DNA of 64,000 nucleotides from CALAMD01 sp035301345 (GTDB lineage: Bacteria; Bacillota; Bacilli; Bacillales; Amphibacillaceae): positions 5,090 through 69,089 of the forward strand of contig DATGUM010000005.1 of NCBI GenBank assembly GCA_035301345.1. Direction: 5' to 3'. This document shows, one piece after another, positions 35,427 through 44,907 of this stretch. The position numbers and the translations under genes were made by a program. The notes beneath the pieces were generated by a model. It did not search any database, was not told the origin of the DNA, and saw only the letters and a program-made list of their open reading frames with translations. The number at the start of each line of letters is the position of its first letter. The first letter of the stretch is position 1.

Positions 35427-36938
35427 TTATGATTCTGTCGGTACAAATTGCTTTTTAAACGCTTCGATCGCTGCGTTAATATTATCTTCATCAGGTAAGT
35501 TACCTGTTTCGCGAATTTCGTTTAATAGCTCGACGTTGTTTTCTTCTAAGTAACGTGATAACTCAGACTCAAAGCGAAGAACGTCCTTCACTGGAATGTC
35601 GTCTAAGTAACCGTTCGTTAATGCGTATAAGATCATAACTTGCTTATCAACTGCTAACGGTTCGTTTAAGTTCTGCTTCAGTACTTCTACTGTGCGCTCT
35701 CCACGGTTTAATCGTGCTTGAGTCGCTGCGTCTAAGTCTGAACCAAATTGTGCGAATGCTTCTAGTTCACGGTATGCTGCTAAGTCAAGACGTAGCGTTC
35801 CCGCAACTTTCTTCATCGCTTTAATTTGAGCGTCTCCCCCAACTCGTGAAACGGATAAACCTGCGTTAATCGCTGGGCGTACCCCTGAGTGGAATAAATC
35901 ACTCTGTAAGAAAATTTGACCGTCAGTAATTGAAATAACGTTCGTCGGAATATATGCTGAAATATCTCCAGCTTGTGTCTCAACGAATGGTAGAGCTGTT
36001 AAAGAACCTCCACCTAAATCATCACTTAACTTAGCTGCACGTTCTAATAAACGTGAGTGTAAGTAGAATACGTCACCTGGGAATGCTTCACGGCCCGGTG
36101 GACGACGTAAAAGTAATGATAATTCACGGTAAGCAACTGCTTGTTTTGATAAGTCATCATAAACGAGTAATACGTGCTTGCCGTTATACATGAATTCCTC
36201 ACCCATTGATACACCTGCATAAGGTGCTAAGTATAACAATGGTGCAGGGTCAGATGCTCCTGCAGATACAACGATTGTGTAATCAAGTGCTCCGTGGCGA
36301 CGTAACGTTTCTACTGTTCCACGTACTGTAGACTCTTTCTGTCCAATCGCAACGTACACACAAATCATATCTTGATCTTTCTGGTTAATAATCGTGTCAA
36401 GTGCTACCGTCGTTTTACCTGTTTGACGGTCACCGATAATAAGTTCACGCTGCCCACGACCAATTGGAACTAATGCATCAATTGCCTTTAGTCCTGTTTG
36501 TAGTGGTTCATGAACTGATTTTCTGTCCATAACACCTGGTGCTTCACTTTCAATTGGACGAGTTTTCGACGTTTCAATCGCGCCTCTTCCGTCAATTGCT
36601 TGTCCTAATGGGTTAACAACTCTTCCGAGAAGTTCCTCTCCAACTGGTACTTGCATAATACGTCCTGTTCGACGGACTTCGTCACCTTCAGTGATTTCCG
36701 TGTATGGCCCTAAAATAACGATACCTACGTTACTTTCCTCAAGGTTTTGTGCCATTCCCATCGTCCCATTCGAAAATTCGACGAGTTCTCCAGACATTAC
36801 GTTATCTAGTCCATGAGCACGTGCGATTCCGTCACCTACTTCGATGACAGTTCCGACATCACTAACTTCAATATCTGAATCATATGATTCTATTTGTTGC
36901 TTAATCAGCGTACTGATCTCTTCAGCTTTTATGCTCAT
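35427..36938 (-). CDS. atpA: ATP synthase alpha subunit
   Basis: 503 residues, ribosome site GAGGTG. Walker A GDRQTGKTTV, the nucleotide-binding LLLRRPPGREAFPGD and the Arg finger segment VGGDAQIKAMKK are intact. Non-catalytic nucleotide-binding subunit of F1. The gap to atpG is 111 bases. Confidence 0.97.
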   Translation of the reverse strand: MSIKAEEISTLIKQQIESYDSDIEVSDVGTVIEVGDGIARAHGLDNVMSGELVEFSNGTMGMAQNLEESNVGIVILGPYTEITEGDEVRRTGRIMQVPVGEELLGRVVNPLGQAIDGRGAIETSKTRPIESEAPGVMDRKSVHEPLQTGLKAIDALVPIGRGQRELIIGDRQTGKTTVALDTIINQKDQDMICVYVAIGQKESTVRGTVETLRRHGALDYTIVVSAGASDPAPLLYLAPYAGVSMGEEFMYNGKHVLLVYDDLSKQAVAYRELSLLLRRPPGREAFPGDVFYLHSRLLERAAKLSDDLGGGSLTALPFVETQAGDISAYIPTNVISITDGQIFLQSDLFHSGVRPAINAGLSVSRVGGDAQIKAMKKVAGTLRLDLAAYRELEAFAQFGSDLDAATQARLNRGERTVEVLKQNLNEPLAVDKQVMILYALTNGYLDDIPVKDVLRFESELSRYLEENNVELLNEIRETGNLPDEDNINAAIEAFKKQFVPTES

Positions 36939-36956
36939 TCCATTTCACCTCAGTCA

Positions 36957-37502
36957 TCAATTGTTTACTTTCGTCATATTACGTTCGATTCGTTTCAACT
37001 TTCCACTAACTGAGCCATCATATATAGTGTTCCCTATACGAATTCTCAAACCACCGATAACGGATGGATCTACTTTATTTTCGATTTTAATTGCTTGTTT
37101 GTTAAAACGTTTTTTAAAGTTTTCTTCTAATGCATTTAATTCTTGCTCACTTAATGCGCGTACAGAAGTTACAGTTGCTTCTGCTACTTCATTCTTTTCA
37201 TTGACCATCGTATTTAAATGTTCCACTAATTGCGGAATAATTGTTATACGGTGGCGATCAATCAGGAGTTGAAGTGTGTTTAAAACATCTGCAGAAAGGT
37301 CTGTGAATGTCTCTTTTAAAAGTGACTTCTTCTTATCTGCGCTCATACGAGGGTGCTCTAAAAAAGGATAGAGTTGCTCGTTTGCTGCAAACACATCATT
37401 TACGATTTGAAATTGCTCGAGCAATTCATTAAGTGTCGATTTTTCATCACCGATTTGAAAAAGAGCTTCTGCATAACGCTTTGCTACTATAGCTTCACTC
37501 AT
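36957..37502 (-). CDS. atpH: ATP synthase delta subunit
   Basis: 181 residues. N-terminal helical domain (VAKRYAEALFQIGDE) and C-terminal VGGLRIRIGNTIYDGSVSGKL are family hallmarks. Connects the F1 head to the b subunit stalk. Start overlaps the atpF stop by four bases. Confidence 0.95.
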   Translation of the reverse strand: MSEAIVAKRYAEALFQIGDEKSTLNELLEQFQIVNDVFAANEQLYPFLEHPRMSADKKKSLLKETFTDLSADVLNTLQLLIDRHRITIIPQLVEHLNTMVNEKNEVAEATVTSVRALSEQELNALEENFKKRFNKQAIKIENKVDPSVIGGLRIRIGNTIYDGSVSGKLKRIERNMTKVNN

Positions 37503-38026
37503 CGCTCTTCTCCTACCTCTTTAATATATTCGTTGATCAGCTTTTCTTGATCGTCTGCTGTTAATTCTTTCTCAATCACCTTACTTGCAATGAGTACAGA
37601 AAGAGATGCTACTTGATCTTGTAAAGCTTGTACTGCTTTTTCTTTTTCGTTCTCTATATCTGCTAATGCGGCATCTTTAATGCGCTCCGCTTCTACACGG
37701 GCTGCTTCAACAATTTCTTGTTCTTGCTTTTTACCAGCAGACTTTGCGTCGTCAAGCATTTGTTGTGACTCTTGGCGCATTTGCTTTAATTGCTCTTGCG
37801 CTTTTTCAGAAGCTTCTTCTGCTTCTTTACGGCTTTTTTCTGCTTGGTCAATTTCGTTTGCTACGTACTCTTCACGATTTTTCATCATGTTCATCACTGG
37901 GCCCCATGCAAACTTTCTCACGAGGACGAGAAGCACGATGAAGAAGAATAATTGCGCAAGCATATCACCGACGTTTAATCCGCCTAGTGCGGAGTTGATC
38001 GTTAAAAAACTAGCGAATGACTGCAA
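37499..38026 (-). CDS. atpF: ATP synthase b subunit
   Basis: 175 residues from TTG 38026, chosen because AAGGAG lies eight bases before it and because the product then begins like relatives; an ATG six codons upstream (38044) has no ribosome site. One N-terminal membrane helix (about 18-37, AQLFFFIVLLVLVRKFAWGP) and a long charged coiled coil forming the stator. Overlaps atpH by four bases. Confidence 0.9.
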   Translation of the reverse strand: MQSFASFLTINSALGGLNVGDMLAQLFFFIVLLVLVRKFAWGPVMNMMKNREEYVANEIDQAEKSRKEAEEASEKAQEQLKQMRQESQQMLDDAKSAGKKQEQEIVEAARVEAERIKDAALADIENEKEKAVQALQDQVASLSVLIASKVIEKELTADDQEKLINEYIKEVGEER

Positions 38027-38145
38027 AGTATCCACTCCTTCCATTCTACTGTTGATTAAACAATTTCGTATCGATCTTTATTTTTAAAAGTTTAGTATGT
38101 GAACGTTCTGGTTCTTATATTGCAAATATGCTTTTTTTCGTTAAA

Positions 38146-38352
38146 TTACATTACCATTAATGCGATAACTACTGCGATAATAGGCATCGCTTCAATTAAA
38201 CCAATACCGATGAACATTGTTGTTTGTAACTGTCCACGTAATTCTGGCTGACGCGCGATTCCTTCAACTGTCTTACTCACTGTTAAACCAATCCCAATAC
38301 CAGCTCCTAAAGCTGCTAATCCTACTGCTACTGCTGCTGCTAATGCACTCAT
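38146..38352 (-). CDS. atpE: ATP synthase c subunit
   Basis: 68 residues, TTAGGAGG-like site. Two membrane helices: the first has the glycine motif GAGIGIG of neutral-pH bacteria, the second has the ion-binding Glu in GLIEAMP. The AxAxAxA and PxxExxP signatures of extreme alkaliphile c subunits are absent, and no Ser/Thr follows the Glu, which argues for protons rather than sodium as coupling ion. Confidence 0.95.
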   Translation of the reverse strand: MSALAAAVAVGLAALGAGIGIGLTVSKTVEGIARQPELRGQLQTTMFIGIGLIEAMPIIAVVIALMVM

Positions 38353-38426
38353 CTTTAAATTCCTCCTAAATAAAATCCATCTTTTTTATTTTTAATTTTT
38401 TTGAAAAAATTTATTACTATTTTTTA

Positions 38427-39146
38427 CTAATCACTTGTTACCTTTTGTGAAATATAAACCATCGTTAATACTGTAAATATGAACGCTTGAATACCACCGA
38501 TGAAAATACTAAATCCTTGCCAAGCTAACATCGGCACTGCACCTAACACGAAGCCTAATACTGAGCCACCTGTTACAGATGCAAGCATTCCTAGCAATAC
38601 TCCTCCGGCAAAAATGTTACCGAATAGACGTAAGCCGAGCGTCAATGTGTTTGATAACTCACTGACGATATTAATTGGTAAAAACGGCCAAAATGGTTTA
38701 AAGAAACTCGCTGAGTACTCTTTCATACCACGCATCTTAATCGCGTAATAATGCGACAGAACGATAACCATTCCAGCTAGCGTTAACGTTATTCCTGGAT
38801 CTGACGTTGGCGATGTCCACCACACTTCCCCGTTAAAGGAAACAACTGTCATAACACCTAACATATTACCTACTAAAATGTATGTAATTAACGTTAAGCC
38901 AAGCGGTAAAAACATCTTACCGACTTTCCAATCCATCGTATCTGATATTAACCCACGCACGAAATCAATGACCATTTCCATCACGTTTTGTCCGCCCGTT
39001 GGTTTCATCTTTAAACTTCTTGCCCCGAGTACGCAAAGAATAAATACAATTGCAGACGCGATAAACATCATTAAGATATTAGACAAGTTGAAGTTTAACC
39101 ATGATATACCGAATACGTTTTCTAGCATCGGTGCACTACTATCCAC
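38427..39146 (-). CDS. atpB: ATP synthase a subunit
   Basis: 239 residues if translation starts at GTG 39146, which has AAGGGG nine bases upstream; an ATG at 39170 and an ATG at 39128 are alternatives. The essential Arg is in LTLGLRLFGNIFAG, and FLPINIVSELSNTL precedes it. Forms the proton path next to the c ring. The start overlaps the end of atpI by eight bases. Confidence 0.93.
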   Translation of the reverse strand: MDSSAPMLENVFGISWLNFNLSNILMMFIASAIVFILCVLGARSLKMKPTGGQNVMEMVIDFVRGLISDTMDWKVGKMFLPLGLTLITYILVGNMLGVMTVVSFNGEVWWTSPTSDPGITLTLAGMVIVLSHYYAIKMRGMKEYSASFFKPFWPFLPINIVSELSNTLTLGLRLFGNIFAGGVLLGMLASVTGGSVLGFVLGAVPMLAWQGFSIFIGGIQAFIFTVLTMVYISQKVTSD

Positions 39147-39534
39147 CTTTTTCACCCCTTCCAGAATCATCCAGCATATTAACTTTCATAAAATCAATTG
39201 CTAACACAAGATAAGAAACCATCAACCCAATGAGCAAGGCGATTACGTTAAAATGTTCTGGGAACCGTAAAACGATGATAACTGCAAATGCTACTGCCGC
39301 TAATCTAGAAATAAATCCGAGTCCTTTTGGTTTTTCTGCTCGTATTACCTTCTCGCCAAAGAGGGCGATTTTTCTATGTAATAACAGCTGGTTGTAAAAA
39401 CTTATGCAACTTCCGAGAAGAAGCCCAAAAAACACTTGACTGTACGGCGTAATAATCGCTCCAATAATAAAAGTCATTAAAATAAAGAGCATGTACTTTC
39501 GTTGACGATAAATCATTCGTTCAAACTGTTGCAC
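39139..39534 (-). CDS. atpI: ATP synthase protein I
   Basis: 131 residues, GTG start. Four hydrophobic segments (about 14-30, 33-50, 73-90, 95-112) as in AtpI/ATPase gene 1 proteins, which assist assembly of the c ring in several bacteria. First gene of the operon, with a promoter about 100 bases upstream. Confidence 0.88.
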   Translation of the reverse strand: MQQFERMIYRQRKYMLFILMTFIIGAIITPYSQVFFGLLLGSCISFYNQLLLHRKIALFGEKVIRAEKPKGLGFISRLAAVAFAVIIVLRFPEHFNVIALLIGLMVSYLVLAIDFMKVNMLDDSGRGEKGG

Positions 39535-39633
39535 TTAGCTCGTCTCCCTTTGATTTTCATTATTGGTAATCGTTTTTTCAAACGCAAAAACCTACTTTCT
39601 CATAGTCATACCAATCTTATCCCATACTCTCTA

Positions 39634-39663
39634 ATAGTACATTATTTCACCTTTTCATGTCAA
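39634..39663 (-). promoter_or_regulatory. Promoter of the atp operon
   Basis: Consensus TTGACA (39663-39658), an 18-base spacer and TACTAT (39639-39634) on the minus strand. Predicts a start near 39627 and a leader of about 90 bases before atpI. Confidence 0.75.
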
Positions 39664-39989
39664 CGTATTTGAGGCTCAGAAACGTGAATATCTCGTATCT
39701 TTTCTCAAGTAAAGGGAAAATAATTAACCAATGAGATCCTTCGTCAATTATCAGACGTCATAAAAACGTTTGTTAACTGACATGGCAGATGCTGAATCCA
39801 TTCAAATAGCCGATTTAAATCATCCGTATTTAAAAATATATTTAGCATCCTTATAAATTATAGAGGAAATAAATGTCACAATGGATGACATATTTGTGAA
39901 CATTTTATTTTAAAGGATGGTCAAAGCTACGAGATAGATAGTTTACCCTACGTTCGTATTGTTTTCTCATTTGCTAATATGTAGGCAAT
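39664..39989. other. Gene-free stretch between upp and the atp promoter
   Basis: About 325 bases. A 24-codon open stretch on the plus strand starting at ATG 39781 (MADAESIQIADLNHPYL) has no ribosome site and no relatives I recognise; it may be a scrap of a lost gene. Nothing else seen. Confidence 0.4.
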
Positions 39990-40027
39990 AAAAAACCTCT
40001 CTCATAAGAACTACCTTACGAAAGAGG
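39990..40027 (-). terminator. Terminator after upp
   Basis: Discontinuous stem (CCTCT/AGAGG plus TAAG/CTTA) with TTTTTTATT on the minus strand side. Confidence 0.65.
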
Positions 40028-40044
40028 CACATATTTATTAACGA

Positions 40045-40674
40045 TTATTTTGTTCCGTATAAACGATCGCCCGCATCTCCGAGACCTGGGACGATAAATC
40101 CTTTTTCATCAAGCTTCTCGTCTAATGCTCCTAAATAAATGTCTACATCTGGGTGATTGTCTTGGATCACTTTGATTCCTTCAGGCGCAGCAACGAGGCA
40201 CATGAGGCGAATCTTTTTTGCACCGCGCTTTTTCAACGAATAAATAGCGTCGTTTGCTGAACCACCTGTCGCAAGCATTGGGTCCATCACGATTAATTCA
40301 CGTTCTGAAATATCAGATGGTAATTTTATGTAGTACTCAACAGGCTTTAACGTTTCCGGATCACGATACAAACCGACGTGCCCTACTTTAGCTGCTGGAA
40401 GTAAGTTAAGCATCCCGTCAACCATTCCGAGCCCTGCGCGTAGAATAGGAATTAAACCTATCTTTTTCCCATCTAACACTTTTGACGTCGTTTCTGTGAG
40501 TGGTGTTTCAATCGTCGTATCGCGTACAGGTAAATTGCGTGTAATTTCAAACGCCATCAACATCGCTACTTCATCAACGAGTTCACGGAAGTGTTTCGTT
40601 CCTGTGTTTTTATCCCTTATGTACGTAATTTTGTGCTGTATGAGTGGGTGGTCTAAAACGAAAACATTGCTCAT
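40045..40674 (-). CDS. upp: Uracil phosphoribosyltransferase
   Basis: 209 residues. PRPP-binding DPMLATGGSANDAI, uracil-site GFIVPGLGDAGDRLYGT at the C-terminus, and RAGLGMVDG. Converts uracil plus PRPP to UMP, the pyrimidine salvage entry. It sits between glyA and the atp operon as in B. subtilis. GAAGGAG ribosome site. Relevant to the pyrG oddity because both feed the UTP/CTP pool. Confidence 0.96.
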   Translation of the reverse strand: MSNVFVLDHPLIQHKITYIRDKNTGTKHFRELVDEVAMLMAFEITRNLPVRDTTIETPLTETTSKVLDGKKIGLIPILRAGLGMVDGMLNLLPAAKVGHVGLYRDPETLKPVEYYIKLPSDISERELIVMDPMLATGGSANDAIYSLKKRGAKKIRLMCLVAAPEGIKVIQDNHPDVDIYLGALDEKLDEKGFIVPGLGDAGDRLYGTK

Positions 40675-40815
40675 CAGTCGTTCACTCCTTCTATCTTCTG
40701 CGTGTCATTTTAAAATATCTTTTCTTATTATGTATATAATTTTACCATAATGCAATGATTAATAGCTTATTTTCGTCTTTTATTTTTTCGAGAACGGATG
40801 TTTCTTATTCACGCA

Positions 40816-40868
40816 TAAAAAATCCCTCTAAAGAGGTTGTTAACAAATAACTGCCTCTTTAAAGGGAC
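40816..40868 (-). terminator. Terminator after glyA
   Basis: TCCCT-C-TAAAGAGG pairs with CCTCTTTA-A-AGGGA; followed on the minus strand by TTTTTTATG. Confidence 0.82.
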
Positions 40869-40912
40869 TATTAGTTTCAGACGGCTATGTATGTCTGAGT
40901 GTTAATTATCGA

Positions 40913-42151
40913 TTAGTTAGCATAAAGTGGGTTAGCTTTCGTTAAAGCTGCTACACGCTTTTCTGCTTCTGCTAAAACTTCTTTATCTTCATAATTCTTT
41001 AATGTCATTGCCATAATTGCTGCAATTTCTTTCATATCCGCTTCATCGAAGTCTCTTGACGTAACAGCTGCTGTACCAATACGGATACCGCTCGTTACGA
41101 AAGGTCCTTCTTTATCAAATGGAATAGAGTTTTTATTCGTCGTAATACCGATATCATCAAGCACTTCTTCAGCTAACTTACCTGTGATGTTAAGCGGCGT
41201 TAAGTCAAGTAATAGTAAGTGGTTGTCCGTTCCACCTGAAACGATACGAATACCTTCTTCACTTAAAGCTTCACCTAATGCTTTTGCATTTTTAACGACT
41301 TGCTCAATGTACGTTTTGAAGTCATCTGATAATGCTTCTTTAAAGCAAACTGCTTTTGAAGCGATAACGTGCATGAGTGGTCCACCTTGAACACCAGGGA
41401 ATACTGATTTATCAATTGCTTTTGCGTACTCTTCTTTACATAAAATCATTCCACCACGTGGTCCACGTAGCGTTTTATGTGTCGTCGTCGTTACGAAATC
41501 AGCATATGGTACTGGGTTTTGATGAACGCCAGCTGCTACAAGTCCTGCGATGTGTGCCATGTCTACCATGAACAATGCATCTACTTCGTCAGCAATTTCA
41601 CGGAACTTCGCAAAATCAATGTTACGTGAATATGCACTTGCTCCTGCAACGATCATCTTCGGCTTCACTTCAAGTGCTTTTTCACGAATCGCGTCGTAAT
41701 CAAGTTGTTCTGTTTCAGTATCTACTCCGTACTCTTCGAAGTTATATAGTTGTCCACTGAAGTTCACTGGACTTCCGTGTGTTAAGTGTCCACCGTGAGC
41801 TAAGTTCATTCCTAGCACTGTGTCACCTGGCTTCAGTACTGTAAAGTAAACAGCCATGTTCGCTTGCGCACCTGAGTGTGTTTGAACGTTCGCATGTTCA
41901 GCACCGAAGATTTCTTTCGCACGGTCACGCGCTAAGTTTTCAACGATATCTACATACTCACAACCACCGTAGTAACGCTTTGCTGGGTAACCTTCAGCAT
42001 ATTTATTTGTTAAAATTGTTCCCATTGCTTTCATAACTGCTTCTGATACGAAGTTTTCTGAGGCAATTAGTTCAATCTTTTCCTCTTGTCGATTCTTCTC
42101 CTGCATCATTGCATTGTAAATTGCTTCATCTTCTTTTCTAATAGCTTCCAT
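40913..42151 (-). CDS. glyA: Serine hydroxymethyltransferase
   Basis: 412 residues. PLP-binding Lys in VTTTTHKTLRGPRGG, N-terminal IELIASENFVSEAV and YPAKRYYGGCEYVD for tetrahydrofolate/serine. Interconverts serine and glycine and supplies one-carbon units. Start ATG with GGGGGATT upstream. Single gene with its own terminator. Confidence 0.97.
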   Translation of the reverse strand: MEAIRKEDEAIYNAMMQEKNRQEEKIELIASENFVSEAVMKAMGTILTNKYAEGYPAKRYYGGCEYVDIVENLARDRAKEIFGAEHANVQTHSGAQANMAVYFTVLKPGDTVLGMNLAHGGHLTHGSPVNFSGQLYNFEEYGVDTETEQLDYDAIREKALEVKPKMIVAGASAYSRNIDFAKFREIADEVDALFMVDMAHIAGLVAAGVHQNPVPYADFVTTTTHKTLRGPRGGMILCKEEYAKAIDKSVFPGVQGGPLMHVIASKAVCFKEALSDDFKTYIEQVVKNAKALGEALSEEGIRIVSGGTDNHLLLLDLTPLNITGKLAEEVLDDIGITTNKNSIPFDKEGPFVTSGIRIGTAAVTSRDFDEADMKEIAAIMAMTLKNYEDKEVLAEAEKRVAALTKANPLYAN

Positions 42152-42234
42152 ATTGTTAATCCCCCATCCTTTATTATGTGTCTAAATCATACATTTTAAA
42201 TTGTTTGATTTAACTGTCAATTGTATATTTAAAA

Positions 42235-42307
42235 AAAGACATATGAGTTAAACACCACATGCGGTTAGCTTTTGTTACGGTAAACCACATGTGGTGACTT
42301 GTCTTTA
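42235..42307 (-). terminator. Large hairpin after ywlG, probable terminator
   Basis: Core CACCACATG/CATGTGGTG (42253-42296) with a GGTT/AACC inner pair and an outer AAAGACA/TGTCTTT pair; on the minus strand it ends in TCTTTTTTTAAA. Confidence 0.7.
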
Positions 42308-42392
42308 TTTTATAATATAGCTTTTGAAATTTCTCTCATCATACCAATAACAAAAATAAAGTCAATTTAACTTATATTTTTTTCATGAGTAT

Positions 42393-42941
42393 TTATTCAT
42401 ATTTTGCTCGAGGCCCGCCAACTAATTTAGGACGTGAGCGTGCACCGTTTACACGTGCATTACCGATTGATTTTTGTTTAAAACGAAGTGGTACAGCAAC
42501 TTTTCTAATATGCATACCAATCATCGTTTCACCGATATCAAGACCTGACGTCGCTTCAACATCTTCTACGACGACGGGATCTTTAAAATGCTTGTATACA
42601 TATGACGTCATCGACCCACCTGCATTCGGGTGCGGAATAACAGACACTTCTGTATAACCTTCTTGTTCCATCGTTTCTCGTTCAACGACGAGTGACCGAT
42701 TAATATGTTCACATCCTTGAAAAGCTAAGTGAACATTCGCCTCAGTTCTTAAACGATTAAGCGCAGAAAATAGCACTTCAGCAATATCTTCACTGCCTGA
42801 CGTACCAATCGTTTCGCCGATAACTTCACTCGTGGAACATCCGACAACAAATACATCATTTGCTTTTAAATAACCATTTGCTAACCATTCATCTACGACT
42901 GCACTGACATCTTTTTTGACTGTTTCTTTAATGTTGGACAT
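42393..42941 (-). CDS. ywlG: TIGR01440/UPF0340 family protein YwlG
   Basis: 182 residues from ATG 42941 (AGGTG upstream; GTG three codons earlier possible). Segments VFVVGCSTSEVIGE, LAFQGCEHINRSLVVER and SVIPHPNAGGSMTSYVYKHF are diagnostic of UPF0340. A Bacillus-wide cytoplasmic protein of unknown function, conserved beside rpiB and glyA. It follows rpiB by about 30 bases, so it is in the same unit. Confidence 0.9.
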   Translation of the reverse strand: MSNIKETVKKDVSAVVDEWLANGYLKANDVFVVGCSTSEVIGETIGTSGSEDIAEVLFSALNRLRTEANVHLAFQGCEHINRSLVVERETMEQEGYTEVSVIPHPNAGGSMTSYVYKHFKDPVVVEDVEATSGLDIGETMIGMHIRKVAVPLRFKQKSIGNARVNGARSRPKLVGGPRAKYE

Positions 42942-42972
42942 ACGGTTCACCTATCCTTTTAAAAGTTAGTGT

Positions 42973-43416
42973 TTATTCTTGCTTTTCGTACGTCGTGATT
43001 TTCTCAATTCTGCGTAAGTGACGATTGCCTTCAAACGGTGTTTCTAACCAAGCCTTCGTTATTTCTCTTGCTAAACCTGCCCCGATAACCCGCTCACCCA
43101 TTGCCAACATGTTTGAATCGTTATGCTGGCGCGTCGCTTTTGCACTGAATACGTCATGTGTTAGCGCACAGCGAATCCCCTGGACTTTATTTGCAGTAAT
43201 TGACATCCCAATGCCCGTTCCACAAATTAAAATACCACGGTCAAACTCACCATTTGCCACTCGTTCGGCAGCTGGTAGTGCAAAGTCAGGATAATCGACT
43301 GAATCTTCACCTTCACAACCGATATCTTCATAAGCGATACCTAGTTCGTCTAACAAACTTTTCACTTCACTTCGAAGTGTATTCCCTGCATGGTCTGCTG
43401 AAATAATCACTTTCAT
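42973..43416 (-). CDS. rpiB: Ribose 5-phosphate isomerase B (YwlF)
   Basis: 147 residues. LacAB/RpiB family: ISADHAGN at the N-terminus, the catalytic Cys in LICGTGIGMSITANK, and ATRQHNDSNML. Interconverts ribose-5-phosphate and ribulose-5-phosphate in the pentose phosphate pathway. GGGAGGA ribosome site. Confidence 0.93.
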   Translation of the reverse strand: MKVIISADHAGNTLRSEVKSLLDELGIAYEDIGCEGEDSVDYPDFALPAAERVANGEFDRGILICGTGIGMSITANKVQGIRCALTHDVFSAKATRQHNDSNMLAMGERVIGAGLAREITKAWLETPFEGNRHLRRIEKITTYEKQE

Positions 43417-43521
43417 TAAAAACGTCCTCCCTGACTACTCATCTATTAATCTTCATTATAACATGAAAAGAAAACGTTTTGTTCTTAAGACTATGTCGAA
43501 AATCTGTCAAACGTTCGTTCA

Positions 43522-44904
43522 TTAAACAGCGCTTGATGTTTTTTCTTGCTCAGAAGCGTCATCTTCTGTAGCAAGCGCGACAATATTTTCTTCTGGCGTT
43601 TCTGCTTGACCAGACGTTGTTGTAAATTGAGCGATTTGTGCGTTTAAACTGCGCGACTGTTCATCAAGTGCTTGCGCTAATTCATTCACTTGACGTGATA
43701 CGTTTGATTGTTCCTCAACAGAAGCATTCACTTCCTGCGTAGCCGCTGACGTTTCTTCCGCTATTGCTGCAACTTCTTGTGATTGACGAACAGTATTTTG
43801 AATCGACTCTAACTGCGAATCAACAGTCGTTGAAATCGTGTCTATTTCTGCAACAACTTCAGTAACAGACTGTGACATCGCTTCGATTGCTTCATTCGTC
43901 GTCTGCCCACCTGCCGCTTCTGCTTTCGCCTGCGTAACATTCGCCGTAATATTTGTCACAACTTTCGTGACATTCGTTTGCATCGACTGAATCAATCGCG
44001 AAATTTGCTGAACAGCTTGCGCACTTTCATCCGCTAATAAGCGAACTTCTTCTGCAACGACAGCGAATCCTTGCCCATGTTCCCCGGCACGAGCCGCTTC
44101 AATCGAAGCATTTAAAGCGAGCAAATTCGTTTGCTCAGCAATATCGCCAACCATCGTAACGATTGACTCAACTTCCTGTGTATTAACTTTTAACTGCTCG
44201 ACATCTTTTAATGACTCTTCTTGTTCATCTGCTAATGTCTGGATTCCCTGAACTAACGCATGAACAGCATTTGTACTTTGTTCAAGCGTTTCTAACATAC
44301 TAGCCGACAATTGTTTAGAAGCATCTGCACGGCGCTGCACTTCTTCAGCTAGTCGCGTCGCATCTTCAACTGATTCTGCCGTTCGTTGAATCGCCTCTGC
44401 TGACGTTTCTGCTCCACGTGAAATATCGTCTGTTGACGAACTAATTAGCTGTGCGTGTTGTGCAGCTTGTGTTGAAGCTTCTTTTATTTTTTCAACTGTT
44501 TCATTTGCATATGTAAAATGTTGCTCGATATTGTGAACCATTTCTTTTAAATTCGTGAGCATTCGTGAAAAAGCAAGCCCAAGTGCACGAATTTCATCGT
44601 CTGAACGCGAAGGTCTAATTTCATGTGACAAATCTCCTTCAGCTGCTTCTGTCGCCGCATCTTCCAAACGTTCAAGTGGCTTCGTTATAAATCGTGCAGC
44701 AATAAACATTAAAACAGCGGACCAGAATATTCCTTTAAGCAACGTTAAAATTGTAAATGTCACTTCGGAAATGTCCCAAAATTGCTTCACGTAATCATAG
44801 ACGAAATAGATGAAAATCGCACTGAATGAATAAGTAATGACTGCTAAAAACGTCGTTAAAAATACTAACTTCAATTGCAAACTAAAGCGGTATCTTTTTT
44901 TCAT
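43522..44904 (-). CDS. Methyl-accepting chemotaxis protein without an outer sensor domain
   Basis: 460 residues. Two membrane helices close to the N-terminus (about 12-34 and 48-66) are joined by only some 14 residues, so there is no room for a ligand-binding domain. A HAMP domain (about 66-120, RFITKPLERLEDAATEAAEGDLS) and a long signalling coiled coil follow, with the kinase-contact hairpin EQTNLLALNASIEAARAGE. An extra Glu/Gln-rich tail ends the protein. Family role: controls the CheA kinase. It starts three bases after ywlE, so it is likely cotranscribed. In B. subtilis there is no receptor gene here. Confidence 0.9.
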   Translation of the reverse strand: MKKRYRFSLQLKLVFLTTFLAVITYSFSAIFIYFVYDYVKQFWDISEVTFTILTLLKGIFWSAVLMFIAARFITKPLERLEDAATEAAEGDLSHEIRPSRSDDEIRALGLAFSRMLTNLKEMVHNIEQHFTYANETVEKIKEASTQAAQHAQLISSSTDDISRGAETSAEAIQRTAESVEDATRLAEEVQRRADASKQLSASMLETLEQSTNAVHALVQGIQTLADEQEESLKDVEQLKVNTQEVESIVTMVGDIAEQTNLLALNASIEAARAGEHGQGFAVVAEEVRLLADESAQAVQQISRLIQSMQTNVTKVVTNITANVTQAKAEAAGGQTTNEAIEAMSQSVTEVVAEIDTISTTVDSQLESIQNTVRQSQEVAAIAEETSAATQEVNASVEEQSNVSRQVNELAQALDEQSRSLNAQIAQFTTTSGQAETPEENIVALATEDDASEQEKTSSAV

Positions 44905-44907
44905 TGG

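Noticed and set aside
39781..39855. 24-codon open frame near the atp promoter
   Set aside because: No ribosome site, no recognisable relatives and shorter than expected for chance exclusion.
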